This document shows positions 25,786 to 34,280 of a DNA stretch of 64,000 nt, piece by piece (the stretch's first letter is position 1; each line of letters opens with the position of its first letter). The translations under genes and the position numbers were made by a program. The notes beneath the pieces are model-generated. The model worked only from the letters and a program-made list of their open reading frames with translations. It was not told the DNA's origin and made no database searches. Origin of the DNA: Aldehydirespirator sp965220485 (GTDB taxonomy: Bacteria; Actinomycetota; Acidimicrobiia; Acidimicrobiales; Aldehydirespiratoraceae); NCBI GenBank assembly GCA_965220485.1, contig OZ244832.1, positions 2,170,001 through 2,234,000 on the forward strand, read 5' to 3'.

Positions 25786-27303
25786 ATGGATGAAGCAGAG
25801 ATCGGCCACCGCTGGGAGCCGATCACCGACCTGACGCAGGCCGACCATGCCGCGGCCAGCGAGGAATTGCCCGCGCTGGCTCGGACGTGGAACCAGGTCC
25901 GCGAAACGCTTGATCCGCGGCAGGTGGACGAGTTCAATGAGCGCCTCAAGCGGCAATGGGCAATCGAGACCGGGATCATCGAGCGGCTGTACAGCCTCGA
26001 CCGAGGCACCACCGAGGTCCTAATCAAGCACGGCATCGACGCATCTCTGATCGCAAGCGACGCCACAGACCAGCCGCCCGAGTTGGTCGCCGGAATCATC
26101 AGGGATCACGCCGCCGCGGTCGATTGGCTATTCGACGCGGTGACCAGCGAGCGTCCACTGTCCATCTCCTTCATGAAGCAACTGCACCAGTTCATGACTC
26201 GTAAGCAACTCTCCGCGACCGGTATCGACATGTTCGGCAGAAAGCACGAGATCGAGTTGAGGCACGGGGAGTGCAAGGTCCGCCCGAACAACCCCGTGCG
26301 CCCGGACGGCAAGCTTCACGAATACTGCCCCCCTGAGCACGTAGATGCCGAGATGGACCGGCTGATCGAGATGCACCACCACCACGCAGAGGCGGGCACG
26401 GCACCCGACGTCAGCGCGGCGTGGCTGCATCACCGCTTTGCGCAGATTCACCCGTTTCAGGACGGCAATGGGAGGATCGCTAGGGCCATCGCGTCGCTTG
26501 TGCTCATCGGAGCTGGGTGGTTCCCCCTAGTCGTTACCCGAGACGACCGCGCCAGATACATCAGCGCGCTCGAAAAAGCAGATGACGACGACCTGAGCCC
26601 GCTCATACGGCTAGTGGCCGAGCTACAGCGGAAGTGGTTTGTTCGCGCCATCACGATCGCGGAAGACGTGCGGCGCGAGCCGCTTCACTTGGAGCAGATG
26701 CTCGATGTCATAGGTGACATGTTCAGTGCGGAGTCAGCTCCGGCCCCGTCGGAGTTGCGCCGTGCCATTGAGACAGCCGAACAAGTGTGGTACCAGTGCC
26801 GCAAACGCTTCCACGAGTTGCAGCAGCAACTAGAGCGCCGCCTCGGGATTTCCGATGGAAGGCGCGTGTGGTGCGACTTCGGAGCAGACGACGATGCGCG
26901 ACGACGCACCTGGAACCGATATCAGGTAGTCGAGACTGCCCGCAGACTCGACTACTTCGCCAACACTCGAGTCCATCACGAATGGGTTCGTTTGGGGATC
27001 CAAACCGAGAACGGCCGTGCCGAAATCCTGACCTCGTTCCACGGCATCGGAACGGAGTATCGGGGACTTGTCGGCGCATCGATGTGCTTCTACCGGCACC
27101 AGCAACCCGAGGATACCGAGGACCATCCCGAAGGTACGCCACCCTTACCTCTCCAGCAGCCGATCATCGAGTTGCAGCCCGTCTCGGATGAGGTATTCCA
27201 AATCAACTACGAAGAGCCCTTCGGATCAGTTGAGCGGCGATTCCAAGGATGGCTTGAGCGCGCTCTCGTGCTGGCTCTCGACCAGTGGCGGCGCGGCGAG
27301 TAG
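25786..27303 (+). CDS. Fic-domain protein (predicted AMP transferase)
   Basis: 505 aa from the ATG at 25786 (an in-frame GTG lies 8 codons upstream). The Fic catalytic motif HPFQDGNGRIAR is complete near residue 221, including the catalytic His and the phosphate-binding NGR. The preceding HHHHAEAGTAPDVSAAWLHHRFAQI fits the Fic core. An upstream segment, AIETGIIERLYSLDRG, occupies the place of the inhibitory helix, but it lacks the canonical (S/T)xxxE(G/N) pattern. The long C-terminal part (about residues 300-505) has no domain I recognise. It is not in an operon with an obvious antitoxin. Fic proteins usually AMPylate target proteins; the target is unknown. Confidence 0.85.
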   Translation: MDEAEIGHRWEPITDLTQADHAAASEELPALARTWNQVRETLDPRQVDEFNERLKRQWAIETGIIERLYSLDRGTTEVLIKHGIDASLIASDATDQPPELVAGIIRDHAAAVDWLFDAVTSERPLSISFMKQLHQFMTRKQLSATGIDMFGRKHEIELRHGECKVRPNNPVRPDGKLHEYCPPEHVDAEMDRLIEMHHHHAEAGTAPDVSAAWLHHRFAQIHPFQDGNGRIARAIASLVLIGAGWFPLVVTRDDRARYISALEKADDDDLSPLIRLVAELQRKWFVRAITIAEDVRREPLHLEQMLDVIGDMFSAESAPAPSELRRAIETAEQVWYQCRKRFHELQQQLERRLGISDGRRVWCDFGADDDARRRTWNRYQVVETARRLDYFANTRVHHEWVRLGIQTENGRAEILTSFHGIGTEYRGLVGASMCFYRHQQPEDTEDHPEGTPPLPLQQPIIELQPVSDEVFQINYEEPFGSVERRFQGWLERALVLALDQWRRGE

Positions 27304-27330
27304 GCCCAGGCTGCCTGCTGCGGCTCGCCA

Positions 27331-27439
27331 GTCGCATCCAGGGCGATCAGGTGCGGTACAGCATTCCCCGGCGACCTGCGCCCGCGTGGGCGGCCCAGGC
27401 GTCGCATCCAGGGCGATCAGGTGCGGTACAGCATTCCCC
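27331..27439. repeat. 39-bp direct repeat pair, period 70 bp, copying the 3' end of lhr
   Basis: Copies at 27331-27369 and 27401-27439 are identical over 39 bp and separated by 31 bp of unique sequence. The second copy includes the last seven codons and the stop of lhr (minus strand) plus downstream bases. The first copy is a displaced duplicate of that gene end, located between lhr and the convergent Fic gene. Confidence 0.92.
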
Positions 27440-30400
27440 TGTAGGCGGAGGTGAAGCCGGCCGCCTCCAGGCGGGCAGCCCAGGGGGTCTCCCGGACGGC
27501 GACACCGTTCACCTTGGCGATCTCGAGTTTGCGTAGACGTCCGTCCTTGACCAGGCCGATGATCGCCTCGAGCCATGCGTCGGTGGACTCCGCGCCCGCG
27601 AAGGTAGCCAGGGAGCGGCCGCCGCGCTCCAGCATGACCAGCGGCACCCCGTCGGCTAGCACCACATGGGCGCCGGCCGCTCGGGCGGGTCGGCCAGGCG
27701 ACTCGGGCCAGGCCAGCGCAGCGCCGTACGGCTGGGCCGGGTCGGTGGCCGCCAGCACCACCGGCGCGGTGTCGGGTTCGGGAGCGCGGACCGCTCGCAG
27801 GCGGTCCACCGCGCCGGGCAGGGCGAACTGGGCCGCGCCCAGCCCGGCCACGAAGTAGCCCCGGCGGGCCTCTCCTCGCTCCTCCAGCGCTTTGAGCACC
27901 GGGTAGACCCCCGCGAACCCGCCGTCGGTGCCCTCGCCCAACGCTGTCTCTCGTGTGACCACCCCGTAGCGGTCGAGGAGCTGGTGGGCCCGGGCCAGAG
28001 CCGACTCGGTGGCGGCGGGCTGAGGGCTCAGCAGGGGCTCGACCAGCGACCAGCGGCCCGCGGCCGACGGCGGTCCGGCCGTGCTGAGCCCTCCGAGCCG
28101 CAGACGGCCCCGGCGGGACGGCCCGGGACGGGTCGGCGGACGGCGGGTACGGCTGCGGGGGTGACCGGCGATACGAGCGCGCAGGGGCGCGAGGGAGTCG
28201 TTGGTGATCTCGCCCGCCCACACCAGGTCCCACAGCGCGGCCAGCACCGTCTCGGTGTCGTACGGCAGAGACGCCGCCTGCGCCGCGGCTACCAGGTCGG
28301 GCCAGAACGACGCTCCCCGGTCGCGCAGCCGGTCCCGCAGAGCGTCGTGAAGGGCCCCTTCGGAAGGCTCGCCAGCAGGCACGAGCAAGGCAGCTTGGTC
28401 GCGGAACGCCAGCCGCACCCTGCCGTCGGTGGCGCCCAGCGCGCCAGCGCCCACCCACCCGACCTCGCCAGACGTGCACATCTGGTCCAAGTCGGAAGGC
28501 TTGTAGCCGGTCATCCGGCATGCGAGCACATCGGCCTCCAGTACCGACGCGGCCACGGGCGCACCCTGCAACTGGGCGACGACGTCAGCGAGGGCGTCCA
28601 CGCCTCGGCGCCGGACCCCAACCCCCTGCCAACCGGGCAGGAACCTGGCCAGCGCCTCGGGCGGCACCGGTTCCACTTCCTGTCGCAAAGCGGCCAGGCA
28701 GCGGCGACGGATGCGCCGCAGCACCTCTGCGTCGCAGAACTCCCGGTCGGCTCCGCCGGGCCGGAACTCGCCCCGCAGCAGACGACCCTCGGCCACCAGC
28801 GACGCCAGTCGGGCCGTGACCGGCTGCTCGCCAACTCCCAGCCAGCGGGCGAGGTCGCGGGCAAGGAACGGGCCGTGGGTGCGGGCGTAGCGGACGCACA
28901 GGTCGCCGAGTGGGTCGTCCGCGGGCTCGGTGGCGGACGCAGGCAGACCCACCGGAAGGGCCGCGCCGACCGCGTCACGCAGTCGGGCCGCGTCGGCGGC
29001 GTCGGCCACCATGTCGCGCCCGGCCAGGCGGACCTCGATGGCCCGGCGCTGCTCCACCAGCGTCCGCACCCAGCCCGCGACCCGTTCGGCGTCGGGCACC
29101 GTCGAGCGAGCGACCAGCCCGTCGGGCGTCAGCGGGCCGAGAACTCTCAGCAAGTCGTGGACCTCGTCCGCGTCGCGGGCCTGGTAGCCGGCAATCAGCC
29201 GCTGCAGCTCCAGTTCGACATCGGCGATGACTCCGGCGTCGAGCAGCTCCCGCAGCTCCTCGGCACCGAGCAGGTCGCGCAGCAAGTCCCGATCCAGGGC
29301 CAGGGCCGCAGCCCGCCGCTCGGCCAGCGGTGCGTCGCCCTCGTACATGTACACCGCGATCCACGAGAACAGCAGCGACTGGGCGAAGGGCGAGGCTTGG
29401 GGCGTGTCCACCGCCACCACCCGGATCTTGCGGCTGCGCAGATCCGTCATCAGCTCGACGAGCGCGGGCAGGTCGAACACGTCGTTGAGGCACTCGCGGG
29501 TGGTCTCGAGCAGGATCGGGAACGACGGGTACTTGGCCGCCACCGACAGCAGGTCCGCGGCCCGCTGGCGCTGCTGCCACAGCGGTGTGCGCTGGTCGGG
29601 CCAGCGGCGGGGCAGCAGCAGCGCCCGGGCCGCGCACTCCCGGAAACGCGACGCGAACATCGACGTCTCGGGCAGGCGGCCCGCCACCAGGTCGCGAATC
29701 TCTTCGGGGTCGAACAGCAGGTCGTCGACAACAAGCTCGTCCACGGCCTCGGGCAGACGCATAACGATCCCGTCGTCGGCCCACATCAGATCGACGTCGA
29801 CGCCCCATGCTTCGCGCAGGCGGGCTTGCAGCGCCACCCCCCAGGGGGCGTGGACCTGGGCACCGAAGGGGGTGAGCACGCACACCCGCCAGTCCCCGAT
29901 CTCGTCGCGGAAGCGCTCCACCACGACGGTGCGGTCGTCGGGCACGACACCGGTGGCGGCGGCCTGGTCGTCGAGGTAGGCGAGGAGATTGGTGACGGCT
30001 GTGTCATCGAGGCCGCAGCGCTGCCGGAGCCTGGCCGCGACCGCTTCGGCGTCGCCCTCGGAGCGCAGCTCGCGCACCAGCCGTCCCACGGCGCGGCCGA
30101 GCTCGATGGGGCGGCCGGGTCCGTCGCCGTGCCAGAACGGCATCTTGCCCAGCTCGCCGGGCGCAGGCGTCACCACCACCCGCTCGAAGGTGATGTCGGT
30201 TATGCGCCAGGTGGTCGCGCCCAGCAGGAACGTCTCGCCCACCCGGCTCTCGTAGACCATCTCCTCGTCGAGCTCGCCCACCCTGGTCCCGTCGGGCAGG
30301 AACACGCCGAACAGGCCCCGGTCGGGGATGGTTCCGGCGTTGGTGACGGCAAGGCGCTGGGCCCCGGCCCGACCCCGCAGCACGCCGTTGGCCCGGTCCC

Positions 30401-32297
30401 ACACGACACGGGGCCTCAGCTCGGAGAACTCCTCGGCCGGATACGTGCCCGACAGCAGTTCGAGCACGCTGTGCAGCACCTCGTCGGACAGCTCGGCGAA
30501 GCCCGCGCAGCGTCGCAGCACGGCCGCCAGTCGCTCGACCGGCCAGTCGTCCATGGCGCACATGGCCACGACCTGCTGGGCGGCCACGTCGAGGGGGTTG
30601 CGCAGGTAGCGGGTGTGTTCCACCTCCCCGGCGTGCATGCGCTCCACTACCGCGGCCGCTTCCAGCAGGTCGGCTCGGTGCTTGGGGAAGATCCGGCCCC
30701 GGCTCGGCTCGCCCACCCGGTGCCCGGCCCGACCGATGCGCTGCAACCCGGAAGCCACCGATCCGGGCGAGGCCACCTGAACGACCAGGTCCACGGCGCC
30801 CATGTCGATGCCGAGCTCGAGCGTGGATGTGGCGACCAGGCCCCTCAACTCGCCCCGCTTGAGCTCGTCCTCGATCAGCAGGCGTCGCTGGCGCGAGATC
30901 GACCCATGGTGGGCCTTGACCAGTTCGACACCCTCGGCCGTTCCCGTACCCACCTGCTCATCGCCGAGCGGCACCGGCGGCGCCTGCAGCAGGCCTTCGA
31001 TCGCGTCGCCCACATGCACCGGGTCACCGATGCCAAGGAATCTCGGGTCGGTTTGGTGTGGCAGGCGCCCAGAACTCGCCCCAAGATCTTGCGCCCTGTC
31101 CGCCCTCGTCCCAGCCCGGGATCTCGGGATGGTTTGGTGTGCCAGGTACACAGAACTCGCCCCAAGATCCTGCGCCCGGCCAGCCCCGGCCGCCCTGTCC
31201 TCGGCCGCCCTGGCCTGATCGTCGGTCTCCCGGACCTGAGCCTCGTGGTGCAGTTCGTTCAGCCGGGCTGCGAGCCGCTCGGCTAGCCGCCGGGCGTTGG
31301 CGAAGATCAGGGTGGAGCGGTGGGACTGGACCAACTCCAGCAGGCGGGGATGGATGGCGGGCCAGATGCTGCGCCGCAGCGGTCCGGCCGTAGCCCCGGC
31401 CGACGCCGGCTGCTCGACCGTTTCGCCCAGCGAGGCCATGTCGGCCACCGGGACGACCACCTCCACGTCGAGCTCCTTGCGGGCTTCGGGGGCCACAACA
31501 GCGACGGGGCGGGGAATCGCCGATCCGCCGGGACCGGCCGTGTAGCCGCCCAGGAACCGGGCGATCTCTTCAAGGGGCCGCTGGGTGGCGGACAGCGCGA
31601 TGCGCTGCGGCGAGCGCTCGCACAGCTCTTCGAGGCGCTCCAGAGACACCATCAGGTGGGTGCCCCGCTTGCCGCCGGCCACCGCATGGATCTCGTCGAT
31701 GATCACATGGTGAACTCCGGCAAGCGTCTCCCTGGCCCGGCTGGTGAGCATCAAGAACAGCGACTCGGGTGTGGTGATCAGGATCTGCGGGGGGCGCCGC
31801 ACCAGCCGGCGGCGCTCGTCGGCCGAGGTGTCGCCGGTACGAACCCCGACGGTTGGCGTATGCACCACCGCGCCGAGCCGCTCCGCGGCCAGCCGGATCC
31901 CGTGAAGCGGGGCTCGCAGATTCTTCTCCACATCCACTGCCAGCGCCCGCAGCGGCGACACATACAGCACCCGCGTGCCATCCGCCGCACCGCTCGACCC
32001 AGCCGCGTCGCCCGACGCCGCCGCAACCCTGGACCCGGCCGCGTCGCCCGACGCCGCCGCAACCCTGGACTCGGCCGCGTCGCCCGACGCCGCCGACGCT
32101 CCGATCGTTAGCCGGTCGATGGCCCAGAGGAAAGCAGCCAGCGTCTTGCCCGTGCCCGTGGGCGCGCACACCAGCGTGTGGTCGCCAGCGACGATGACGG
32201 GCCATCCCTCGGCCTGCGGGGCAGTGGGCGCGGCGAACGTGGACGTGAACCAGGCCCGGGTCGGCTCCGAGAACGCGGCGAGCGGGTCAACAGCCAC
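27417..32297 (-). CDS. lhr: Lhr-family ATP-dependent helicase, large actinobacterial form
   Basis: 1626 aa from the GTG at 32297 (VAVDPLAAFSEPTRAWF, the usual start of actinobacterial Lhr). SF2 motifs: APTGTGKT (46-52), IIDEIHAV, LSATQRP, STLELGIDMG and QRIGRAGH. Winged-helix, beta-barrel and long C-terminal Lhr domains follow. Lhr is a 3'-5' DNA translocase/helicase linked to DNA repair. Two in-frame expansions are odd. One is a 36-bp repeat (three copies) after the motif-I region, encoding AASGDAA-type sequence. The other is a pair of 57-bp repeats between the two RecA lobes. The gene's stop region is duplicated downstream (27331-27439). Both expansions sit in surface loops of the family, so activity may be kept. 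Confidence 0.92.
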   Translation of the reverse strand: MAVDPLAAFSEPTRAWFTSTFAAPTAPQAEGWPVIVAGDHTLVCAPTGTGKTLAAFLWAIDRLTIGASAASGDAAESRVAAASGDAAGSRVAAASGDAAGSSGAADGTRVLYVSPLRALAVDVEKNLRAPLHGIRLAAERLGAVVHTPTVGVRTGDTSADERRRLVRRPPQILITTPESLFLMLTSRARETLAGVHHVIIDEIHAVAGGKRGTHLMVSLERLEELCERSPQRIALSATQRPLEEIARFLGGYTAGPGGSAIPRPVAVVAPEARKELDVEVVVPVADMASLGETVEQPASAGATAGPLRRSIWPAIHPRLLELVQSHRSTLIFANARRLAERLAARLNELHHEAQVRETDDQARAAEDRAAGAGRAQDLGASSVYLAHQTIPRSRAGTRADRAQDLGASSGRLPHQTDPRFLGIGDPVHVGDAIEGLLQAPPVPLGDEQVGTGTAEGVELVKAHHGSISRQRRLLIEDELKRGELRGLVATSTLELGIDMGAVDLVVQVASPGSVASGLQRIGRAGHRVGEPSRGRIFPKHRADLLEAAAVVERMHAGEVEHTRYLRNPLDVAAQQVVAMCAMDDWPVERLAAVLRRCAGFAELSDEVLHSVLELLSGTYPAEEFSELRPRVVWDRANGVLRGRAGAQRLAVTNAGTIPDRGLFGVFLPDGTRVGELDEEMVYESRVGETFLLGATTWRITDITFERVVVTPAPGELGKMPFWHGDGPGRPIELGRAVGRLVRELRSEGDAEAVAARLRQRCGLDDTAVTNLLAYLDDQAAATGVVPDDRTVVVERFRDEIGDWRVCVLTPFGAQVHAPWGVALQARLREAWGVDVDLMWADDGIVMRLPEAVDELVVDDLLFDPEEIRDLVAGRLPETSMFASRFRECAARALLLPRRWPDQRTPLWQQRQRAADLLSVAAKYPSFPILLETTRECLNDVFDLPALVELMTDLRSRKIRVVAVDTPQASPFAQSLLFSWIAVYMYEGDAPLAERRAAALALDRDLLRDLLGAEELRELLDAGVIADVELELQRLIAGYQARDADEVHDLLRVLGPLTPDGLVARSTVPDAERVAGWVRTLVEQRRAIEVRLAGRDMVADAADAARLRDAVGAALPVGLPASATEPADDPLGDLCVRYARTHGPFLARDLARWLGVGEQPVTARLASLVAEGRLLRGEFRPGGADREFCDAEVLRRIRRRCLAALRQEVEPVPPEALARFLPGWQGVGVRRRGVDALADVVAQLQGAPVAASVLEADVLACRMTGYKPSDLDQMCTSGEVGWVGAGALGATDGRVRLAFRDQAALLVPAGEPSEGALHDALRDRLRDRGASFWPDLVAAAQAASLPYDTETVLAALWDLVWAGEITNDSLAPLRARIAGHPRSRTRRPPTRPGPSRRGRLRLGGLSTAGPPSAAGRWSLVEPLLSPQPAATESALARAHQLLDRYGVVTRETALGEGTDGGFAGVYPVLKALEERGEARRGYFVAGLGAAQFALPGAVDRLRAVRAPEPDTAPVVLAATDPAQPYGAALAWPESPGRPARAAGAHVVLADGVPLVMLERGGRSLATFAGAESTDAWLEAIIGLVKDGRLRKLEIAKVNGVAVRETPWAARLEAAGFTSAYRGMLYRT
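31040..31177. repeat. 57-bp direct repeat pair inside lhr, period 81 bp (in frame)
   Basis: Copies at 31040-31096 and 31121-31177 match at most positions, with about eight differences. The spacing of 81 bp (27 codons) keeps the frame. Each encodes a variant of RAQDLGASS. The core ACTCGCCCCAAGAT resembles ACTGGCCCCAAGAT in the hemE 3'-end repeat (62872-62981), so the two may derive from one dispersed element. Confidence 0.85.
31996..32096. repeat. 36-bp tandem repeat (about 2.8 copies) inside lhr
   Basis: Units at 31996-32031, 32032-32067 and 32068-32096 (partial) differ by one or two bases. Each encodes 12 residues of the type AASGDAAGSRVA in the lhr product, between the Walker A segment and the LYVSPLRAL motif. 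Length change by slippage would keep the frame. Confidence 0.88.
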
Positions 32298-32436
32298 GCC
32301 GCAACCGTACCGACCCCCTGCGACACCCGCCGATGGCTCCCGCTCGCGAGCCCGGCTCGGCTGCATACAAGTCAATACTCCACGCTGTGCCGCACTTCTT
32401 GGCGATCAGACCGTAGTCCAGATGAGTCCTAAACTG

Positions 32437-32472
32437 TATAATAGAAGACATGCATAGTGTATAGTTAGGAGA
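32437..32472 (+). promoter_or_regulatory. Promoter region of the DUF4143-type ATPase gene, possibly leaderless
   Basis: A consensus TATAAT is at 32437-32442. A second -10-like TATAGT (32460-32465) lies 6 bp before the ATG at 32472, the spacing typical of leaderless actinobacterial transcripts. The only Shine-Dalgarno-like sequence, AGGAG, directly abuts the ATG and is too close to work normally. The local sequence is AT-rich compared with its surroundings. Confidence 0.45.
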
Positions 32473-33764
32473 TGGTCACGGAGGGCGCAGCAGCGGACGC
32501 CACCCTGGCTCCTGACGGTTACCGGGCCCGGGTCGTGGACTCCGAGGTGGAGCGGGGTCTGCGGGCTGCGGGGTTCGTGGTGCTGGAGGGGCCGCGCGCC
32601 TGTGGGAAGACCTGGACGGGCCTGCGTTTCGCGCGCAGCGCAGTGCGGCTCGACACTGATATTGACGCCCGGGCCATCGGCGCGGTTGAGCCGTCCACGC
32701 TGCTCGACGGCTCGTCACCGCGGCTGCTCGACGAGTGGCAGATCGTTCCCGCGGTGTGGAACCACGTCCGGCACGCCTGCGACGCCACCGCGGAGCGGGG
32801 GTTGTTCATACTCGCGGGCTCCGCCCAGCCGGCCGACGATACAACCCGCCACACCGGCGCCGGCCGGGTGCGGCGCGTCCGCATGCGCCCCATGTCCCTG
32901 TTCGAATCAGCCGACTCCAACGGCGAAGTGTCTCTCAAAGGGCTCCTCGAGGGTGAGGGATGCCGCGCCGGACCGTCAGAGGCGGGACTCCAGGGCGTCG
33001 TAGACCTGCTGTGCCGAGGCGGATGGCCGGGCCAGATCGGCCTGCCTCTGCCCGAAGTGCAGCAGAACCTGCGCGACTACCTCGCCGGAGTTGCCCGGAC
33101 CGACATCCCGAGCCTGGAGGGAGGCGCCGCACACAACCCAGCCGGGATCGAGAGGCTGCTGCGGTCCCTCGCCCGCAACACGGCATCGGAGGCCCGCCAC
33201 TCCACGCTGGCCGCCGACGTCGAGCCCGAGCCACTGCACCGGCACACCGTCCGCAGCTACCTGGCAGTACTACGGCGGCTGTTCGTAGTGGAGGAGCAGC
33301 CCGCCTGGTCGGTGCGCCTGCGGTCGAGAGCGCCCCTGCGCAAGTCCCCCAAGTGGCACTTCGCCGACCCCTCGCTGGCCGCCGCGGCGCTAGGGGCCGA
33401 CGCCGGCCGGCTGATAGCCGACGCGTCCACGCTCGGGCTGCTCTTCGAATCGCTGGTCGTGCGAGACCTTCGCATCCTCGCCCAGCCGCTGGGCGGACGC
33501 GTCTTCCATCTGCGTGACGCAGCGGGCCTGGCGGCTGACGCCGTCGTCGAGTTTCCAGACGGACGCTGGGTCGCCATGGAGGCCAAGCTCGGAGGCGGCG
33601 ACGCCATCGAGGCCGCCGCGCAGTCTCTGTTGCGCCTGAGCCGCAAGGTGAGCGCCGAACGCATAGACCAACTCGCCGCGCTGGTGGTGGTCACTGCCGT
33701 GGGCTACGGCTACACCCGCTCCGACGGCGTGATGGTGGCGCCCCTCACTGCCCTGGGTCCATAG
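32472..33764 (+). CDS. AAA-type ATPase with DUF4143 (archaeal-ATPase-like) C-terminal domain
   Basis: 430 aa. The N-terminal P-loop is VLEGPRACGKTWTGL (residues 36-50), followed by the Walker B-like SPRLLDEWQIVP (about 82-93), both standard for the DUF4143 family. The C-terminal half has the family features LGLLFESLVVRDLRIL and a restriction-like VVEFPDGRWVAMEAKLG strand pair. Such proteins are widespread in mobile and accessory gene sets and their function is unknown. It is monocistronic, with its own AT-rich promoter. The P-loop has Ala-Cys where Arg-Gln is usual (GPRQTGKT), a mild deviation. Confidence 0.82.
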   Translation: MVTEGAAADATLAPDGYRARVVDSEVERGLRAAGFVVLEGPRACGKTWTGLRFARSAVRLDTDIDARAIGAVEPSTLLDGSSPRLLDEWQIVPAVWNHVRHACDATAERGLFILAGSAQPADDTTRHTGAGRVRRVRMRPMSLFESADSNGEVSLKGLLEGEGCRAGPSEAGLQGVVDLLCRGGWPGQIGLPLPEVQQNLRDYLAGVARTDIPSLEGGAAHNPAGIERLLRSLARNTASEARHSTLAADVEPEPLHRHTVRSYLAVLRRLFVVEEQPAWSVRLRSRAPLRKSPKWHFADPSLAAAALGADAGRLIADASTLGLLFESLVVRDLRILAQPLGGRVFHLRDAAGLAADAVVEFPDGRWVAMEAKLGGGDAIEAAAQSLLRLSRKVSAERIDQLAALVVVTAVGYGYTRSDGVMVAPLTALGP

Positions 33765-33893
33765 GCCGCGCACCGGCCGGCCCTCATCTCCGGCGTCGAC
33801 GTGCTCGGGCGGTCAGTACTGATGCACGTTGCCGTCAGGGCGCATGGGATTGTTTGGCACGAGGTTGACGAGGGCAAGGAGTTGACGGTCTGA

Positions 33894-33991
33894 GAGGCCG
33901 AGCGGATAGGCCGCGAATCGTGGTCGCCAGACGACGTCGACAGCGAGGCCGTGGCCCGAGCGGCCCGTGAGCGCAGCGAACAAGAGCGGGA
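33894..33991 (+). repeat. Dispersed repeat (GAGGCCGAGCGGATAG ... GCGAGGCCGTGGCCCGAG), copy 1
   Basis: Two conserved blocks, 33894-33910 and 33943-33991, recur in the same order at 60288-60428; the second block recurs at 40399-40447. The second block reads SEAVARAARERSEQERE in one plus frame at two of the sites. The surrounding gap 33765-34143 has no intact gene. A minus-strand stretch ending PNNPMRPDGNVHQY at 33816 and a plus-strand stretch ending HYEAFTAYPRMF near 34043 look like worn coding fragments that I cannot assign. Confidence 0.7.
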
Positions 33992-34143
33992 AGCACAACG
34001 CCTCACTACGAGGCGTTCACTGCCTATCCGCGCATGTTCTAAGGCGCTGAACCAGCGGCCCGGCTGGGCCCAGCATGGGCGGCACCGGCCCTGCTGCCAC
34101 CTCCGGAGGCCAGCCGTCTATCCCGCTCAACTTCACGCTCTTC

Positions 34144-34266
34144 GCGCTCGACTGAGGGAACCGGCGCTCGACTGAGGGAACCGGCGCTCGACTGAGGGAA
34201 CCGGCGCTCGACTGAGGGAACCGGCGCTCGACTGAGGGAACCGGCGCTCGACTGAGGGAACCGGCG
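34144..34266. repeat. 20-bp tandem repeat, six copies, upstream of the LLM oxidoreductase gene
   Basis: The unit GCGCTCGACTGAGGGAACCG is repeated six times without change (34144-34263). The array ends 14 bp before the ATG at 34281, so it occupies the leader or promoter of that gene. Perfect identity implies recent expansion, and copy number could change by slippage and alter expression. Confidence 0.95.
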
Positions 34267-34280
34267 CCCACCGATCCAGA

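Noticed and set aside
27666..31286. Very long plus-strand open frame (about 1200 codons) opposite lhr
   Set aside because: It is the antisense of lhr in high-GC DNA; composition is Gln/Arg/Gly-rich and no motif is present, while the minus strand shows all Lhr motifs in order.
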